From: a virus
DNA length: 64,000 nt
Reading direction: 5' to 3' (one strand)
Virus record (IMG/VR): IMGVR_UViG_3300000101_000006
Location: 62,001-126,000 of that record
In this document: positions 33,222-41,010 of the stretch, piece after piece
How positions within the stretch are numbered: position 1 is the stretch's first letter
Layout: the number at the start of each line of letters is the position of its first letter
The notes under the pieces: generated by a model
The model's database searches: none
The model's input: the letters and a program-made list of their open reading frames with translations, nothing else
What the model was told of the DNA's origin: nothing
Program-made: the position numbers and the translations under genes

Positions 33222-34799
33222 ATGAAACTCACCAAAAATGAAATCGTTAAAGAACTTGTAAAATGCGGAAAAGACCCTCAATATTTTATTGATAACTACT
33301 GCAAGATCTCCCATCCAATGCATGGGCAAATTCCTTTTAAGACTTATGACTATCAAAAGGACATGCTCAAGAACTTTAACGATTATCGTTTTAACGTAAT
33401 ACTAAAAGCAAGACAGCTTGGGATCTCAACCATCTCGGCTGCTTATGTTGCTTGGTTCATGCTGTTTCATCGAGAAAAGAATGTTCTCGTTATCGCAACG
33501 AAACTATCCACAGCGGTAAACCTCGTAAAGAAGGTCAAAATGATCTTCAAGAACCTTCCGTCTTGGATGATGATCGCGAAAATTGCTACAGACAACAAGC
33601 AATCATTCGAGTTGACAAACGGCTCTCAAGTAAAGGCTGGAACCACATCAGGCGATGCTGGTCGTTCAGAAGCCCTGTCGCTTCTCATTATAGACGAGGC
33701 AGCGTTCGTTGATGGCCTCGAAGAGCTTTGGACGGGTCTTTACCCTACTTTGTCTACAGGGGGCCGCTGTATCGCTCTGAGCACCCCTAACGGCGTTGGA
33801 AACTGGTTTCACAAGTCCTACACTGAAGCTGAGAATGAGATGAATGATTTCTTTCCCACAAAGTTAATGTGGGATGTCCACCCAGAAAGAGACGAAGAGT
33901 GGTTCTCAAAAGAGACGCGAAATATGTCCAAGAGACAAATAGCGCAGGAGCTTGAATGTTCATTTAATGCATCAGGCGAAACAGTTATCAACCCTGAAGA
34001 TTTACAGAGGATAAGCCACTTAGTTAAAGACCCAGTCTATAGAGCTGGGTATGATAGAAATTATTGGATTTGGGAAAAACACCAAGAAGGCATTCCCTAT
34101 TTGTTAGTAGCGGACGTTGCCCGCGGCGATGGTGCAGACTTTAGTTGTTTCCACATTGTGAGAATCGACAACATGACCGTGGTCGCTGAATATCAGGGCA
34201 AGCCAGACTTGGATATGTATGCCGATATTTTATATTCTGCAGGAAATGAATACGGCAGTTGTCTATTGGTAGTTGAAAATAACGGCATCGGCATTGCTGT
34301 ATTGGAGAAGCTTAAGGACCTTGACTATAAGAAACTTTACTATTCTATCAAATCAACACATGATTATGTCGAGTCCTATCTAGCCGAAAATGACGACAGA
34401 GCCGTACTTGGCTTTACAACATCAACCAAGACAAGACCCTTAATCGTAGCTAAATTGGAAGAATACGTTAGAAACAAACTAATTAATATACACTCCAATC
34501 GTGTTTTTCACGAACTAAAAACTTTTATTTGGCACAACGGAAAGCCTCAAGCTATGCGCTCTTACAATGATGATTTGGTTATGTCCCTCGCAATTGCATG
34601 TTGGGTACGCGACACGGCCCTCTCAGAAAACGAAAGAGATATGGCTTACAAAAAGGCAATGATCGGTGGTTTGATGAAGTCTACAACGACTATGAACACT
34701 CAAATCAAGGGCCAAAAGATCTATAAAGAAACGTTCGAGCAGAAATACGAGGAGGAGATAGAAAAAGCAAAAAACTTTTTGTGGATATACAAAGGATAA
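33222..34799 (+). CDS. terL: Large terminase subunit, DNA packaging ATPase/nuclease (gp17-like)
   Basis: 525 residues. ATPase: Walker A-type KARQLGIST near 62-70 and Walker B LLIIDEAAF near 156. Nuclease: ADVARGDGADF near 296, VVENNGIG near 348, and SYNDDLVMSLAIA near 446, which supply the acidic RNase H-fold residues that cut concatemers. The protein docks on the portal and pumps DNA into proheads. Somewhat shorter than T4 gp17 (610). ATG has AAGAGG upstream. Start of the head operon: portal follows after 3 bases. The small terminase subunit is not identifiable nearby; one of the unknown genes upstream could serve. Confidence 0.97.
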   Translation: MKLTKNEIVKELVKCGKDPQYFIDNYCKISHPMHGQIPFKTYDYQKDMLKNFNDYRFNVILKARQLGISTISAAYVAWFMLFHREKNVLVIATKLSTAVNLVKKVKMIFKNLPSWMMIAKIATDNKQSFELTNGSQVKAGTTSGDAGRSEALSLLIIDEAAFVDGLEELWTGLYPTLSTGGRCIALSTPNGVGNWFHKSYTEAENEMNDFFPTKLMWDVHPERDEEWFSKETRNMSKRQIAQELECSFNASGETVINPEDLQRISHLVKDPVYRAGYDRNYWIWEKHQEGIPYLLVADVARGDGADFSCFHIVRIDNMTVVAEYQGKPDLDMYADILYSAGNEYGSCLLVVENNGIGIAVLEKLKDLDYKKLYYSIKSTHDYVESYLAENDDRAVLGFTTSTKTRPLIVAKLEEYVRNKLINIHSNRVFHELKTFIWHNGKPQAMRSYNDDLVMSLAIACWVRDTALSENERDMAYKKAMIGGLMKSTTTMNTQIKGQKIYKETFEQKYEEEIEKAKNFLWIYKG

Positions 34800-34802
34800 A
34801 AA

Positions 34803-36743
34803 ATGGCTCGCAACGAAAGAAACCCGAACAACAATCAAAACGACTTGTTCAAAGCTCTAACAAGAATGTTCTCTGGACCTATAACTCAGAGAAGAACCCA
34901 ATCAGGTAGACAATTAAGGCGGCGGCATTTAGATAATTACGCAAAAAGATTTAGAACCGCATCAGGTCAACAATTCAAAAAGACTGAATATAATCCAATG
35001 AACGTCATGGCCTTGAACATGATTACAAATAGAAATCGTACTGAGCGATATGTTGACTTTGACCAAATGGAATTTACACCAGAGATCGCATCATCTCTTG
35101 ATATCTATGCAGACGAGATGACAACCCACTCGGCTCTAACTCCAATGTTGCACATTAAGTGTCCGAATGATGAAATTAAATACATCCTTCATGCACTATA
35201 TTATAATGTAATGAACATCGAACACAACCTCTTTGGTTGGGCAAGAACCATGTGCAAGTACGGAGACATGTTTTTATACTTGGATCTAGACGAAGAGAAG
35301 GGTCTGCAAAACTGCATTGGACTTCCTCCACAAGAAGTTGAAAGACTTGAGGGTGAAGATCCAACAAACCCAAATTATGTCCAGTTCCAATGGAACTCAG
35401 CAGGTTTGACTCTAGAGAATTGGCAAATGGCCCACTTTCGAGTCCTTGGAAACGACAAGCATGCTCCATACGGAACATCAGCTTTAGAGCCCTCTAGACG
35501 CATCTGGAGACAACTTACGCTTCTCGAAGACGCAATGATGGCCTATCGCATTACTCGATCACCAGAGCGACGTGTGTTTAAGATTGATGTTGGCGGTATC
35601 GCACCACAAGATGTGGAAGGATACATGCAAAAAGTTATGACACAAATGAAGCGACACCAAGTTGTGGACCCCACCTCGGGCCGTGTAGACTTGCGTTATA
35701 ATCCACTATCAATTGAGGAAGATTACTTCATTCCCGTCAAAGGCGGACAATCATCTACAAACATTGAGAACCTACCCGGTGGTGCATTCACAGCACAAAT
35801 CGAAGACGTTAAGTATCTTCGAGACAAATTGTTCTCGGCATTGAAAGTTCCACAATCTTATCTTTCAATGGGAGATGGTGCTAGTACCGAAGACAAGACA
35901 ACACTCGCACAGAAAGACATTAGGTTCGCAAGAACAATTCAGAGACTACAGAGAGTCTTGATTACTGAACTTGAGAAGATCGGAATCATCCATCTTTATA
36001 CTCTCGGCTATCGTGGCGATGACCTGCTAGGCTTTAAACTATCTCTCAATAATCCATCAAAAATCGCAGAGATGCAAGAGCTTGAACACTGGAAGACTAA
36101 GTTTGATATCGCCGGAGCAGCAACTGAGGGATACTTTTCTCGTCGTTGGGTTTCAGAAAATCTGCTTGGATTATCACAAGATGAATATTTGCGAATGCAA
36201 AGAGAAATGTTCTCAGACAAGAAGTTCATGGCTGGTCTTGAGGCCGCCGCTTCTGCACCAGAAGGCGGTGACGCCGGTGGTGGTGACCTTGGAGGAGATC
36301 TTGGAGGAGACCTAGGTGGTGATTTAGGTGGTGATTTAGGTGGTGATGATGCCGGAGGAGATCTTGGCGGAGACACAGGTGGAGATACAGGCGGAGACAC
36401 AGGTGGAGATACAGGTGGAGATGAACCAGACCTATTGGCTGAACCTCCAGCTAAGCGTGACGACGACGCAAAACCTCGAGGCAAATACAAAAGACACAAA
36501 TCTTCTTATCGCAAAGGCGGCTTCTCAAAGCAAATGAAGAACCAAGCCTTTAGCGGCGAAGTTCGTGGATCAACCTCCAGAACAACATTTCCCGGAAAAG
36601 TCGGCTTCGGCGGATTGGATTCTCTAGCTAGAGGGATTTACGAATCAAATGAAAACGAAGAAGAGAAACTATTTAACACAAGTAGTGAGATGAAATCACT
36701 AATTGAATCATTGAACAAAAAGGAAAATACAGATGAAACATAA
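34803..36743 (+). CDS. 20: Portal protein (gp20-like) with Gly-Asp repeat insert
   Basis: 646 residues versus 524 in T4. It forms the dodecameric ring at the packaging vertex and nucleates head assembly. Recognisable gp20-type segments: VDFDQMEFTPEIASSLDIYA, FSALKVPQSYLSMGDG, LAQKDIRFARTIQRLQR, and ISNLV-like C-terminal part around MQELEHWKTKFDIAGAA. Residues about 486-541 are a low-complexity run of GGDLGGD and GGDTGGD units, followed by a basic stretch and a glycine-rich tail. Located directly after terL (3-base gap) with the next gene overlapping its end by 11 bases. Confidence 0.93.
   Translation: MARNERNPNNNQNDLFKALTRMFSGPITQRRTQSGRQLRRRHLDNYAKRFRTASGQQFKKTEYNPMNVMALNMITNRNRTERYVDFDQMEFTPEIASSLDIYADEMTTHSALTPMLHIKCPNDEIKYILHALYYNVMNIEHNLFGWARTMCKYGDMFLYLDLDEEKGLQNCIGLPPQEVERLEGEDPTNPNYVQFQWNSAGLTLENWQMAHFRVLGNDKHAPYGTSALEPSRRIWRQLTLLEDAMMAYRITRSPERRVFKIDVGGIAPQDVEGYMQKVMTQMKRHQVVDPTSGRVDLRYNPLSIEEDYFIPVKGGQSSTNIENLPGGAFTAQIEDVKYLRDKLFSALKVPQSYLSMGDGASTEDKTTLAQKDIRFARTIQRLQRVLITELEKIGIIHLYTLGYRGDDLLGFKLSLNNPSKIAEMQELEHWKTKFDIAGAATEGYFSRRWVSENLLGLSQDEYLRMQREMFSDKKFMAGLEAAASAPEGGDAGGGDLGGDLGGDLGGDLGGDLGGDDAGGDLGGDTGGDTGGDTGGDTGGDEPDLLAEPPAKRDDDAKPRGKYKRHKSSYRKGGFSKQMKNQAFSGEVRGSTSRTTFPGKVGFGGLDSLARGIYESNENEEEKLFNTSSEMKSLIESLNKKENTDET
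36262..36423 (+). repeat. Gly-Asp tandem repeats within the portal gene
   Basis: About ten imperfect 12- to 15-base units encode GGDLGGD-type repeats, first with leucine and then with threonine (GGDTGGDTGGD). Synonymous changes between units (ggaggagac, ggtggtgat) show it is old enough to diverge. Its copy number probably varies between relatives. Confidence 0.9.
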
Positions 36744-37548
36744 TAAGAAAAGAAATACCGCTTTTCTTTACGAATGTCTGATTCGTGAATTAACAAAAGC
36801 AATTTTACAAGAAGACAAAATGAGACAGTCAAAAGTCAAGGGTCTTTTACGCGAATTCTATACAAAAGGAAAGCCTCTTTCGAAAGAGTTGGATCTATAC
36901 AAGTCGCTCTTAGAAAGCAAGTCGCTTAAGCAAGACTTCTCAAAGAGACTCATGGTCGAGACAAAGAAAGACTTCGATAACCTAAACAGGAAAGATATCT
37001 TCAACGAACAAACCTCGTTGATCAACAAGATCAACAAGGCCTTGGGCAACAAAGCGTTTTCAAACTTTGTTCCAAACTATAAAGACATCGCGACAATAGG
37101 TCTATACTTTCAAAACTCAAACCTTGGAGCAAAAAAGAGAATCATGCTCGAAGACAAAGTGGTAAGTTTTCTTACTAGATTGGACGAAAACCAAACAGAA
37201 ATGAAACCAGTTGATCAACTTGAGTTTAAAATGTTTGTCAAAAGATTCAACAACACATACCAACACTCTTTACTTAAAGAACAGAAAGAACTGCTAAGCA
37301 ATTTTATAGTGTCTTTTTCCGACAATGGACTGGGCCTGAAGTCTTATCTAAATGATGAAATCGGTCGCCTCAAGGAAGCCGTTGCTACCGAAATTGTAGA
37401 AGGAAGCGTTTCGCCTATAAATGAAAATTTCAAGAAAGTTAGAGCAAAGCTGGATGGTTATGCGAAAACTCCTTTAAATTCGAAGATTATTGAAGAAATA
37501 TTTTATATTCAAGATCTCTTAGCGGAGGTAAAGCGAAATGTCAATTAG
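36733..37548 (+). CDS. Hypothetical head-operon protein after portal (271 aa)
   Basis: Starts with MKHNKKRNTAFLYECLIREL behind AAAAAGGA and overlaps the portal end by 11 bases. Predominantly alpha-helical and lysine-rich with coiled-coil character, no membrane segment. A very similar gene style follows portal in other T4-like marine phages, in my recollection as an uncharacterised protein. By position it could be a head-assembly factor or prohead core component. No cleavable leader of the MKLTKE type. Confidence 0.6.
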   Translation: MKHNKKRNTAFLYECLIRELTKAILQEDKMRQSKVKGLLREFYTKGKPLSKELDLYKSLLESKSLKQDFSKRLMVETKKDFDNLNRKDIFNEQTSLINKINKALGNKAFSNFVPNYKDIATIGLYFQNSNLGAKKRIMLEDKVVSFLTRLDENQTEMKPVDQLEFKMFVKRFNNTYQHSLLKEQKELLSNFIVSFSDNGLGLKSYLNDEIGRLKEAVATEIVEGSVSPINENFKKVRAKLDGYAKTPLNSKIIEEIFYIQDLLAEVKRNVN

Positions 37549-38116
37549 TATTAATGTGGTAGATAATGAAGAACAGGTTGACCCAGTAGATACTCCGGAT
37601 GATGGGATTACCATCAATGTTGTTGAAAAAGATAGAATTGAAGCAAAATTAAAACTTCGATCCTCCATCAATGGCGACTTGATGATTATGGACCACAAAG
37701 ACATTGATATCGTAATAAAGCAAAATGATAAGAAAGTCGTGGCTTTTGCGAAAGAAACTTTATCCGATCTTGTCTATGGTGCCGAATCTAGATTGTTCGA
37801 ATACTTGAGACAGAATGGTTTGATAGAAATAGATTCAATCCAAGGCGGTAACATTTATGGTTCGCTTGAGGCTAAGTTACAAGAAGGCGAAAAGGTTGTG
37901 GAGATTACAATAATGAAGATAGCCGAGTGGATGGAAGGCGAAGAGCCCATGACCACAGGACGAACTGGATATGACGATATGCAAGATGACCATTTGTTAG
38001 AACCAGATGGGGAATATTCTACAGAACTTGGAGAGGTACCAGCAGCCGAAAGAAAGGGTTCGATGAACCAGAGTCCTCTTTTCGCACCATACATGTATGG
38101 GAGATATGCATACTAA
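37538..38116 (+). CDS. Hypothetical head-operon protein (192 aa)
   Basis: ATG 37538 has GCGGAGGT upstream and overlaps the previous gene by 11 bases. The N-terminus contains a duplicated short strand motif (ISINVVDNEE then ITINVVEKDR). The middle (DLMIMDHKDIDIVIKQNDK; ESRLFEYLRQNGLIEIDSI) looks alpha/beta; the C-terminus is acidic with a tyrosine-rich end (YMYGRYAY). Function unknown; genomic position suggests head assembly. Confidence 0.6.
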   Translation: MSISINVVDNEEQVDPVDTPDDGITINVVEKDRIEAKLKLRSSINGDLMIMDHKDIDIVIKQNDKKVVAFAKETLSDLVYGAESRLFEYLRQNGLIEIDSIQGGNIYGSLEAKLQEGEKVVEITIMKIAEWMEGEEPMTTGRTGYDDMQDDHLLEPDGEYSTELGEVPAAERKGSMNQSPLFAPYMYGRYAY

Positions 38117-38850
38117 TGAATCAAAAGCTTATCATGGAAAATTGGAGACGCTTTCTCAAAGAAGAAAAAAAGAGAGGCATCCGCCTAGGTGATGAAGTTG
38201 TCTGCCTGAGAGCAGAGATTAGTCCCAAAAGCGATGCAGAGTTCACACTCTATACTCCAGGAACTGGAACAGAAACAGCCGAGAAGATCGCAGGATTAGA
38301 AATAATTGGCCAAATAAACATATCAAGTCTTAAAAGTAGTGGACCATGCCTGACGGCAGATGGGAAGAAACCATCTTGGCACGTAGAAGCAATCCACACA
38401 GCAGAGAAGTATAGAAACGTCGGCTACGGTGGTCTGCTTTATGGGTTTGCATTTTATGTAGCAAAGAATGATAACGCCGGTCTCACATCAGACAAAGACT
38501 CGGGATCAAAAGAAGACGCTGTTATCAAGTGGAATTCATTCGAGAAGAATACTCAAACGTTTGATAAGGTAACGACTCCTGCTGGTAACGATACTTTTGA
38601 CTATGATAGTACAACTCCAGATCCAGACGATGATTGTGACGTATTGGTTGGCGATGAAGAAAATGCTACCGACTTTAGTTTCGACCACAAGAATCCCCAA
38701 ATCTACGAACAGTCAATGGCGACCTACGAAGGGAACCACATGGAATTCCTTGATGAGGTAGTTGACTCTGGTTTTATGAGCGAGAGAGAGTTCAATAAGT
38801 TTTTGGACCAAGCCGCTTTCAAGAGCTTTGCAATCGAATACGACGGCTAA
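38116..38850 (+). CDS. GNAT-like acetyltransferase with putative capsid-targeting leader
   Basis: 244 residues. After a basic helical leader (MNQKLIMENWRRFLKEE, with LKE fitting the gp21 cleavage rule) comes a GNAT-type core: WHVEAIHTAEKYRNVGYG near 88-103, where RNVGYG fits the RxxGxG acetyl-CoA loop, followed by the helix LLYGFAFYVAKNDN. The C-terminal third is acidic (PDPDDDCD). It lies between portal and protease genes, where T4-like phages often keep prohead core or internal proteins. I infer an acetyltransferase packaged in the head and injected, similar in concept to T4 Alt. Start overlaps the previous TAA. Confidence 0.65.
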   Translation: MNQKLIMENWRRFLKEEKKRGIRLGDEVVCLRAEISPKSDAEFTLYTPGTGTETAEKIAGLEIIGQINISSLKSSGPCLTADGKKPSWHVEAIHTAEKYRNVGYGGLLYGFAFYVAKNDNAGLTSDKDSGSKEDAVIKWNSFEKNTQTFDKVTTPAGNDTFDYDSTTPDPDDDCDVLVGDEENATDFSFDHKNPQIYEQSMATYEGNHMEFLDEVVDSGFMSEREFNKFLDQAAFKSFAIEYDG

Positions 38851-38865
38851 CAACAAGAGGTCCGC

Positions 38866-39195
38866 TTGGAACTTTTACATTTTATTTTAGCCGCATACGG
38901 CATGACGTTTATGATTGTCTATGGAAAAATCTTTGAAGACATCCGTCCCAAGAAAGACTACACAAAGAAATGGAACACTCTATGGAACTGTCCATTGTGC
39001 GTCGGTTTTCACGTAGGTTGGGTTTTAATGCTCCTTTCCCCATTTACGGAACTATTTAGTTTCGAGTATTCTTTCGGGAATGCATTTGTTCTTGGTTGCA
39101 TTTCAGCCGGAACATCTTATTTAATTTCGGTCTTAGTCGATGATTTTGGACTAAGGCTATCATCGAGACCAGGGGGTGATTATGTCGATGATTAG
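38866..39195 (+). CDS. Small membrane protein with CPLCVGFHVGW motif, TTG start
   Basis: TTG 38866 has AAGAGG upstream. Three hydrophobic segments: LLHFILAAYGMTFMIVYG (about 3-20), CPLCVGFHVGWVLMLLSPF (43-62) and FVLGCISAGTSYLISVL (74-90). The CxxCxGFHxGW motif recalls DUF1360-type small membrane proteins, which carry such cysteines. Its location between cargo and protease genes is unusual for a membrane protein. Function unknown. Confidence 0.6.
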   Translation: MELLHFILAAYGMTFMIVYGKIFEDIRPKKDYTKKWNTLWNCPLCVGFHVGWVLMLLSPFTELFSFEYSFGNAFVLGCISAGTSYLISVLVDDFGLRLSSRPGGDYVDD

Positions 39196-39198
39196 TAC

Positions 39199-39265
39199 GC
39201 GCTGGATGTTACAACCAGTTCGTCGCTGCTGCTCAGGTTCGTAGCGCAAGCGGGTAACGCCCGCT
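39199..39265 (+). ncRNA. Possible structured RNA between membrane protein and protease genes
   Basis: Directly after the stop codon, GCGCT (39199-39203) can pair with AGCGC (39243-39247), enclosing a CTGG/CCAG hairpin, followed by a 7-bp hairpin AGCGGGT/GCCCGCT (39249-39265) and then a terminator. The stretch is more GC-rich than its neighbours. A small RNA or a structured mRNA end; not a tRNA by my folding. Confidence 0.35.
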
Positions 39266-39268
39266 AAG

Positions 39269-39297
39269 GGTGGAGCCTAGCTCTGCCCACCTTTTTT
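39269..39297 (+). terminator. Rho-independent terminator before protease gene
   Basis: GGTGG (39269-39273) with CCACC (39287-39291), inner AGC/GCT pairing, then six T (39292-39297). Lies 13 bases before the protease start codon. Confidence 0.75.
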
Positions 39298-39310
39298 ATT
39301 GGAGAGAAGA

Positions 39311-39934
39311 ATGAGTAAACAATTATTAAGAGAGTTCCATGCACTATGCCCCGATGGTCGATGCTTGGATCTTCTAACAGAAAGAGAAAAGAAAGAAGTT
39401 GTCGAAGAAGGCGTGGTCTACTTGACTGGACGTATTCAGACAGCAGACAAAAAGAATGGTAACGGTCGCAAGTATCCACACAAAGTTCTCAAGAGAGAGA
39501 TGGATAACTACATGGCCATCGTTAAAGACAACCGAGCGTGTGGTGAATTAGATCACCCTGACGACTCCGTAATTAACCTTAAGAACGTTTCTCACATGGT
39601 CACCGACTGTTGGTGGGAAGGCAAGGACGTAATGGGCAAGATCAAGGTCCTAGACACTCCTAGTGGTAGAATCCTGAAGGATCTCATCAATGCTGGTGTG
39701 AAACTTGGGATATCATCACGAGGACTTGGATCGGTTCGAGAATCAATGGGATCAACAATTGTTGAAGAAGACTTTCAACTAATTTGTTTTGATATCGTAT
39801 CAGAACCATCAACCCCAGATGCTTATGTTTATCCGGGCGAAAGCTCTAGAAAGCCAACTAGATTCTCGACAAAGTTGCGAGAACAAAAAGAAAACAATAT
39901 TGACAATCTATTTAAAAAGATTCTTGGAGATTAA
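39311..39934 (+). CDS. 21: Prohead core protease (gp21-like)
   Basis: ATG 39311 follows TTGGAGAG. 207 residues, close to T4 gp21 (212). The herpesvirus-type serine protease signature is visible: His about 81 in GELDHPDD and Ser about 135 in GISSRGLG, with an N-terminal VYLTGRIQTADKKNGNGR strand region. The enzyme sits in the prohead core and cuts scaffold, capsid and internal proteins after [IL]xE. Within this phage the leaders MKLTKETLKRIIKEE and MNQKLIMENWRRFLKEE and the capsid segment ELLRE all fit that rule, which supports their being its substrates. Confidence 0.93.
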   Translation: MSKQLLREFHALCPDGRCLDLLTEREKKEVVEEGVVYLTGRIQTADKKNGNGRKYPHKVLKREMDNYMAIVKDNRACGELDHPDDSVINLKNVSHMVTDCWWEGKDVMGKIKVLDTPSGRILKDLINAGVKLGISSRGLGSVRESMGSTIVEEDFQLICFDIVSEPSTPDAYVYPGESSRKPTRFSTKLREQKENNIDNLFKKILGD

Positions 39935-40360
39935 ATGAACAAAGAACAATTAAGAAAAACCTTAAAGCCACTCATCAAAGAGTGTATCAAAGAGGTTATT
40001 TTTGAAGAAGGAGTTCTCTCCGGAATTATTTCAGAGGTTGTCAAGGGAACAGGCGGTCAACGTATTGTCGAAACCCAAGCTCAACCCACTTATCAAAAAC
40101 CACAAATAGATCAAGAAGCACAACAGAGAAAACTAAGAGAACAGCGACGAAGAATGCTTGACTCAATTGGGTCAGATGCATACAATGGCGTGGACTTGTT
40201 TGAAGGCACAAAGCCCTTAAGTCAACAAGCAGCCGGCAAATCTTCCGGAGGTCATGGTTCAAAAGCCCTAGAGGGTGTTGCACCAAGCGATCCCGGAGTT
40301 GATATCTCAGCTTTCGGAATGTCTTCAGCTATTTGGTCAAAATTAGCAAAGGGAAAATAA
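39935..40360 (+). CDS. Small prohead core/head protein with cleavage-like leader
   Basis: 141 residues starting immediately after the protease stop, behind TTGGAGAT. The N-terminus MNKEQLRKTLKPLIKECIKE is a basic amphipathic helix followed by VIFEEGVLSGII, again with IKE/IFE sites. A Gln/Arg-rich middle (QEAQQRKLREQRRRML) and a Ser/Gly-rich linker follow; the end SAFGMSSAIWSKLAKGK is conserved-looking. Similar small genes follow gp21 in marine T4-like phages. Probably a prohead core protein; function unproven. Confidence 0.65.
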   Translation: MNKEQLRKTLKPLIKECIKEVIFEEGVLSGIISEVVKGTGGQRIVETQAQPTYQKPQIDQEAQQRKLREQRRRMLDSIGSDAYNGVDLFEGTKPLSQQAAGKSSGGHGSKALEGVAPSDPGVDISAFGMSSAIWSKLAKGK

Positions 40361-40554
40361 TGGCTACCAATTACAAAATGAAACCTCGCAAAGGCGAGGC
40401 GATGGAAAAATTCATCAAGCGCTTCACAAAAAAGTGCAAAAAGCTTGGAATAATCCAAGAAGCTCGAGACCACAGACATTTCACTTCTGAGTCTGAAAAA
40501 AAGAGACTTGCTCGTAAAAAGTGGAGAGCGCGCATAAAGAAGAATAAGGATTAA
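40360..40554 (+). CDS. rpsU: Ribosomal protein bS21 homolog
   Basis: 64 residues, very basic. The sequence follows the bS21 pattern: an N-terminal strand, GEAMEKFIKRFTKKCKKLGI (helix with the R-F-x-x-x-C spacing), IIQEARDHRHFTSESEKKR, then a lysine/arginine-rich helix. Phage bS21 homologs are known from other aquatic phages and are thought to replace or supplement the host protein on the 30S subunit, where it acts at initiation near the anti-Shine-Dalgarno. ATG 40360 overlaps the previous TAA. Within the head cluster rather than the early block. Confidence 0.75.
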   Translation: MATNYKMKPRKGEAMEKFIKRFTKKCKKLGIIQEARDHRHFTSESEKKRLARKKWRARIKKNKD

Positions 40555-40561
40555 CTATTTA
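40554..40561 (+). promoter_or_regulatory. Putative late promoter core ACTATTTA
   Basis: ACTATTTA begins in the bS21 stop codon, 23 bases before ATG 40585; heads the surface-protein block. Confidence 0.5.
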
Positions 40562-40584
40562 GTCCTAAAAGAGAGGAGAGATTT

Positions 40585-41010
40585 ATGAGTTCAAATTTTT
40601 ACACAGCTGGATTAAGCCACGTTGGTGCATACCAAGTAAGTGGAGTCCCATACCTTAGCGGCTCAAACCTACCAGCAAACACAACAGATTCTCTAAGGTT
40701 TCAATTTCCAACTGTAACTAAGTCAATAACGGTAAAGTCAAATCACGGTGACCCCATTCGTGTACACTTTGCTCCATTTTCTGTTGGCGTATCTCCATAT
40801 GTAAAGGGAGCAACTACAAACAACAATTTCGTTACAATAGTAGGAGATGGTTCACAAACATTTGATGTGAAGTGTAAGGAGATTTTCATCTCAAAAACAG
40901 CCGGAACGTCAGGTACCACAAATGACGACGTTCAGATATTCGCAGAACTTACGACAATCCCCAATGACAGAATGTTTAGTCTAGACAATGTAGAAGGGGT
41001 GGCGACCTAA
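40585..41010 (+). CDS. Virion surface protein, short form (141 aa)
   Basis: Strong ribosome site GAGAGGAG. N-terminus SNFYTAGLSHVGAYQVSG and C-terminus FDVKCKEIFISKTAGTSG...NDRMFSL are shared with the larger product at 41010, which has a LamG domain between them. The protein appears all-beta, without membrane segments, and probably is a small capsid-decorating or vertex/head protein. Family common in marine myophages in my recollection; function not established. Confidence 0.6.
   Translation: MSSNFYTAGLSHVGAYQVSGVPYLSGSNLPANTTDSLRFQFPTVTKSITVKSNHGDPIRVHFAPFSVGVSPYVKGATTNNNFVTIVGDGSQTFDVKCKEIFISKTAGTSGTTNDDVQIFAELTTIPNDRMFSLDNVEGVAT

Noticed and set aside
36262-36423. RTX-type calcium-binding repeats in the portal
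   Set aside because: The units are GGDLGGD pentads/hexads, not the GGxGxDxUx nonapeptide; kept only as a low-complexity repeat.
36668-36675. ACTATTTA in the portal coding region (also at about 39050 in the membrane protein gene)
   Set aside because: Lies within coding sequence far from a suitably spaced start, so not counted as a promoter.
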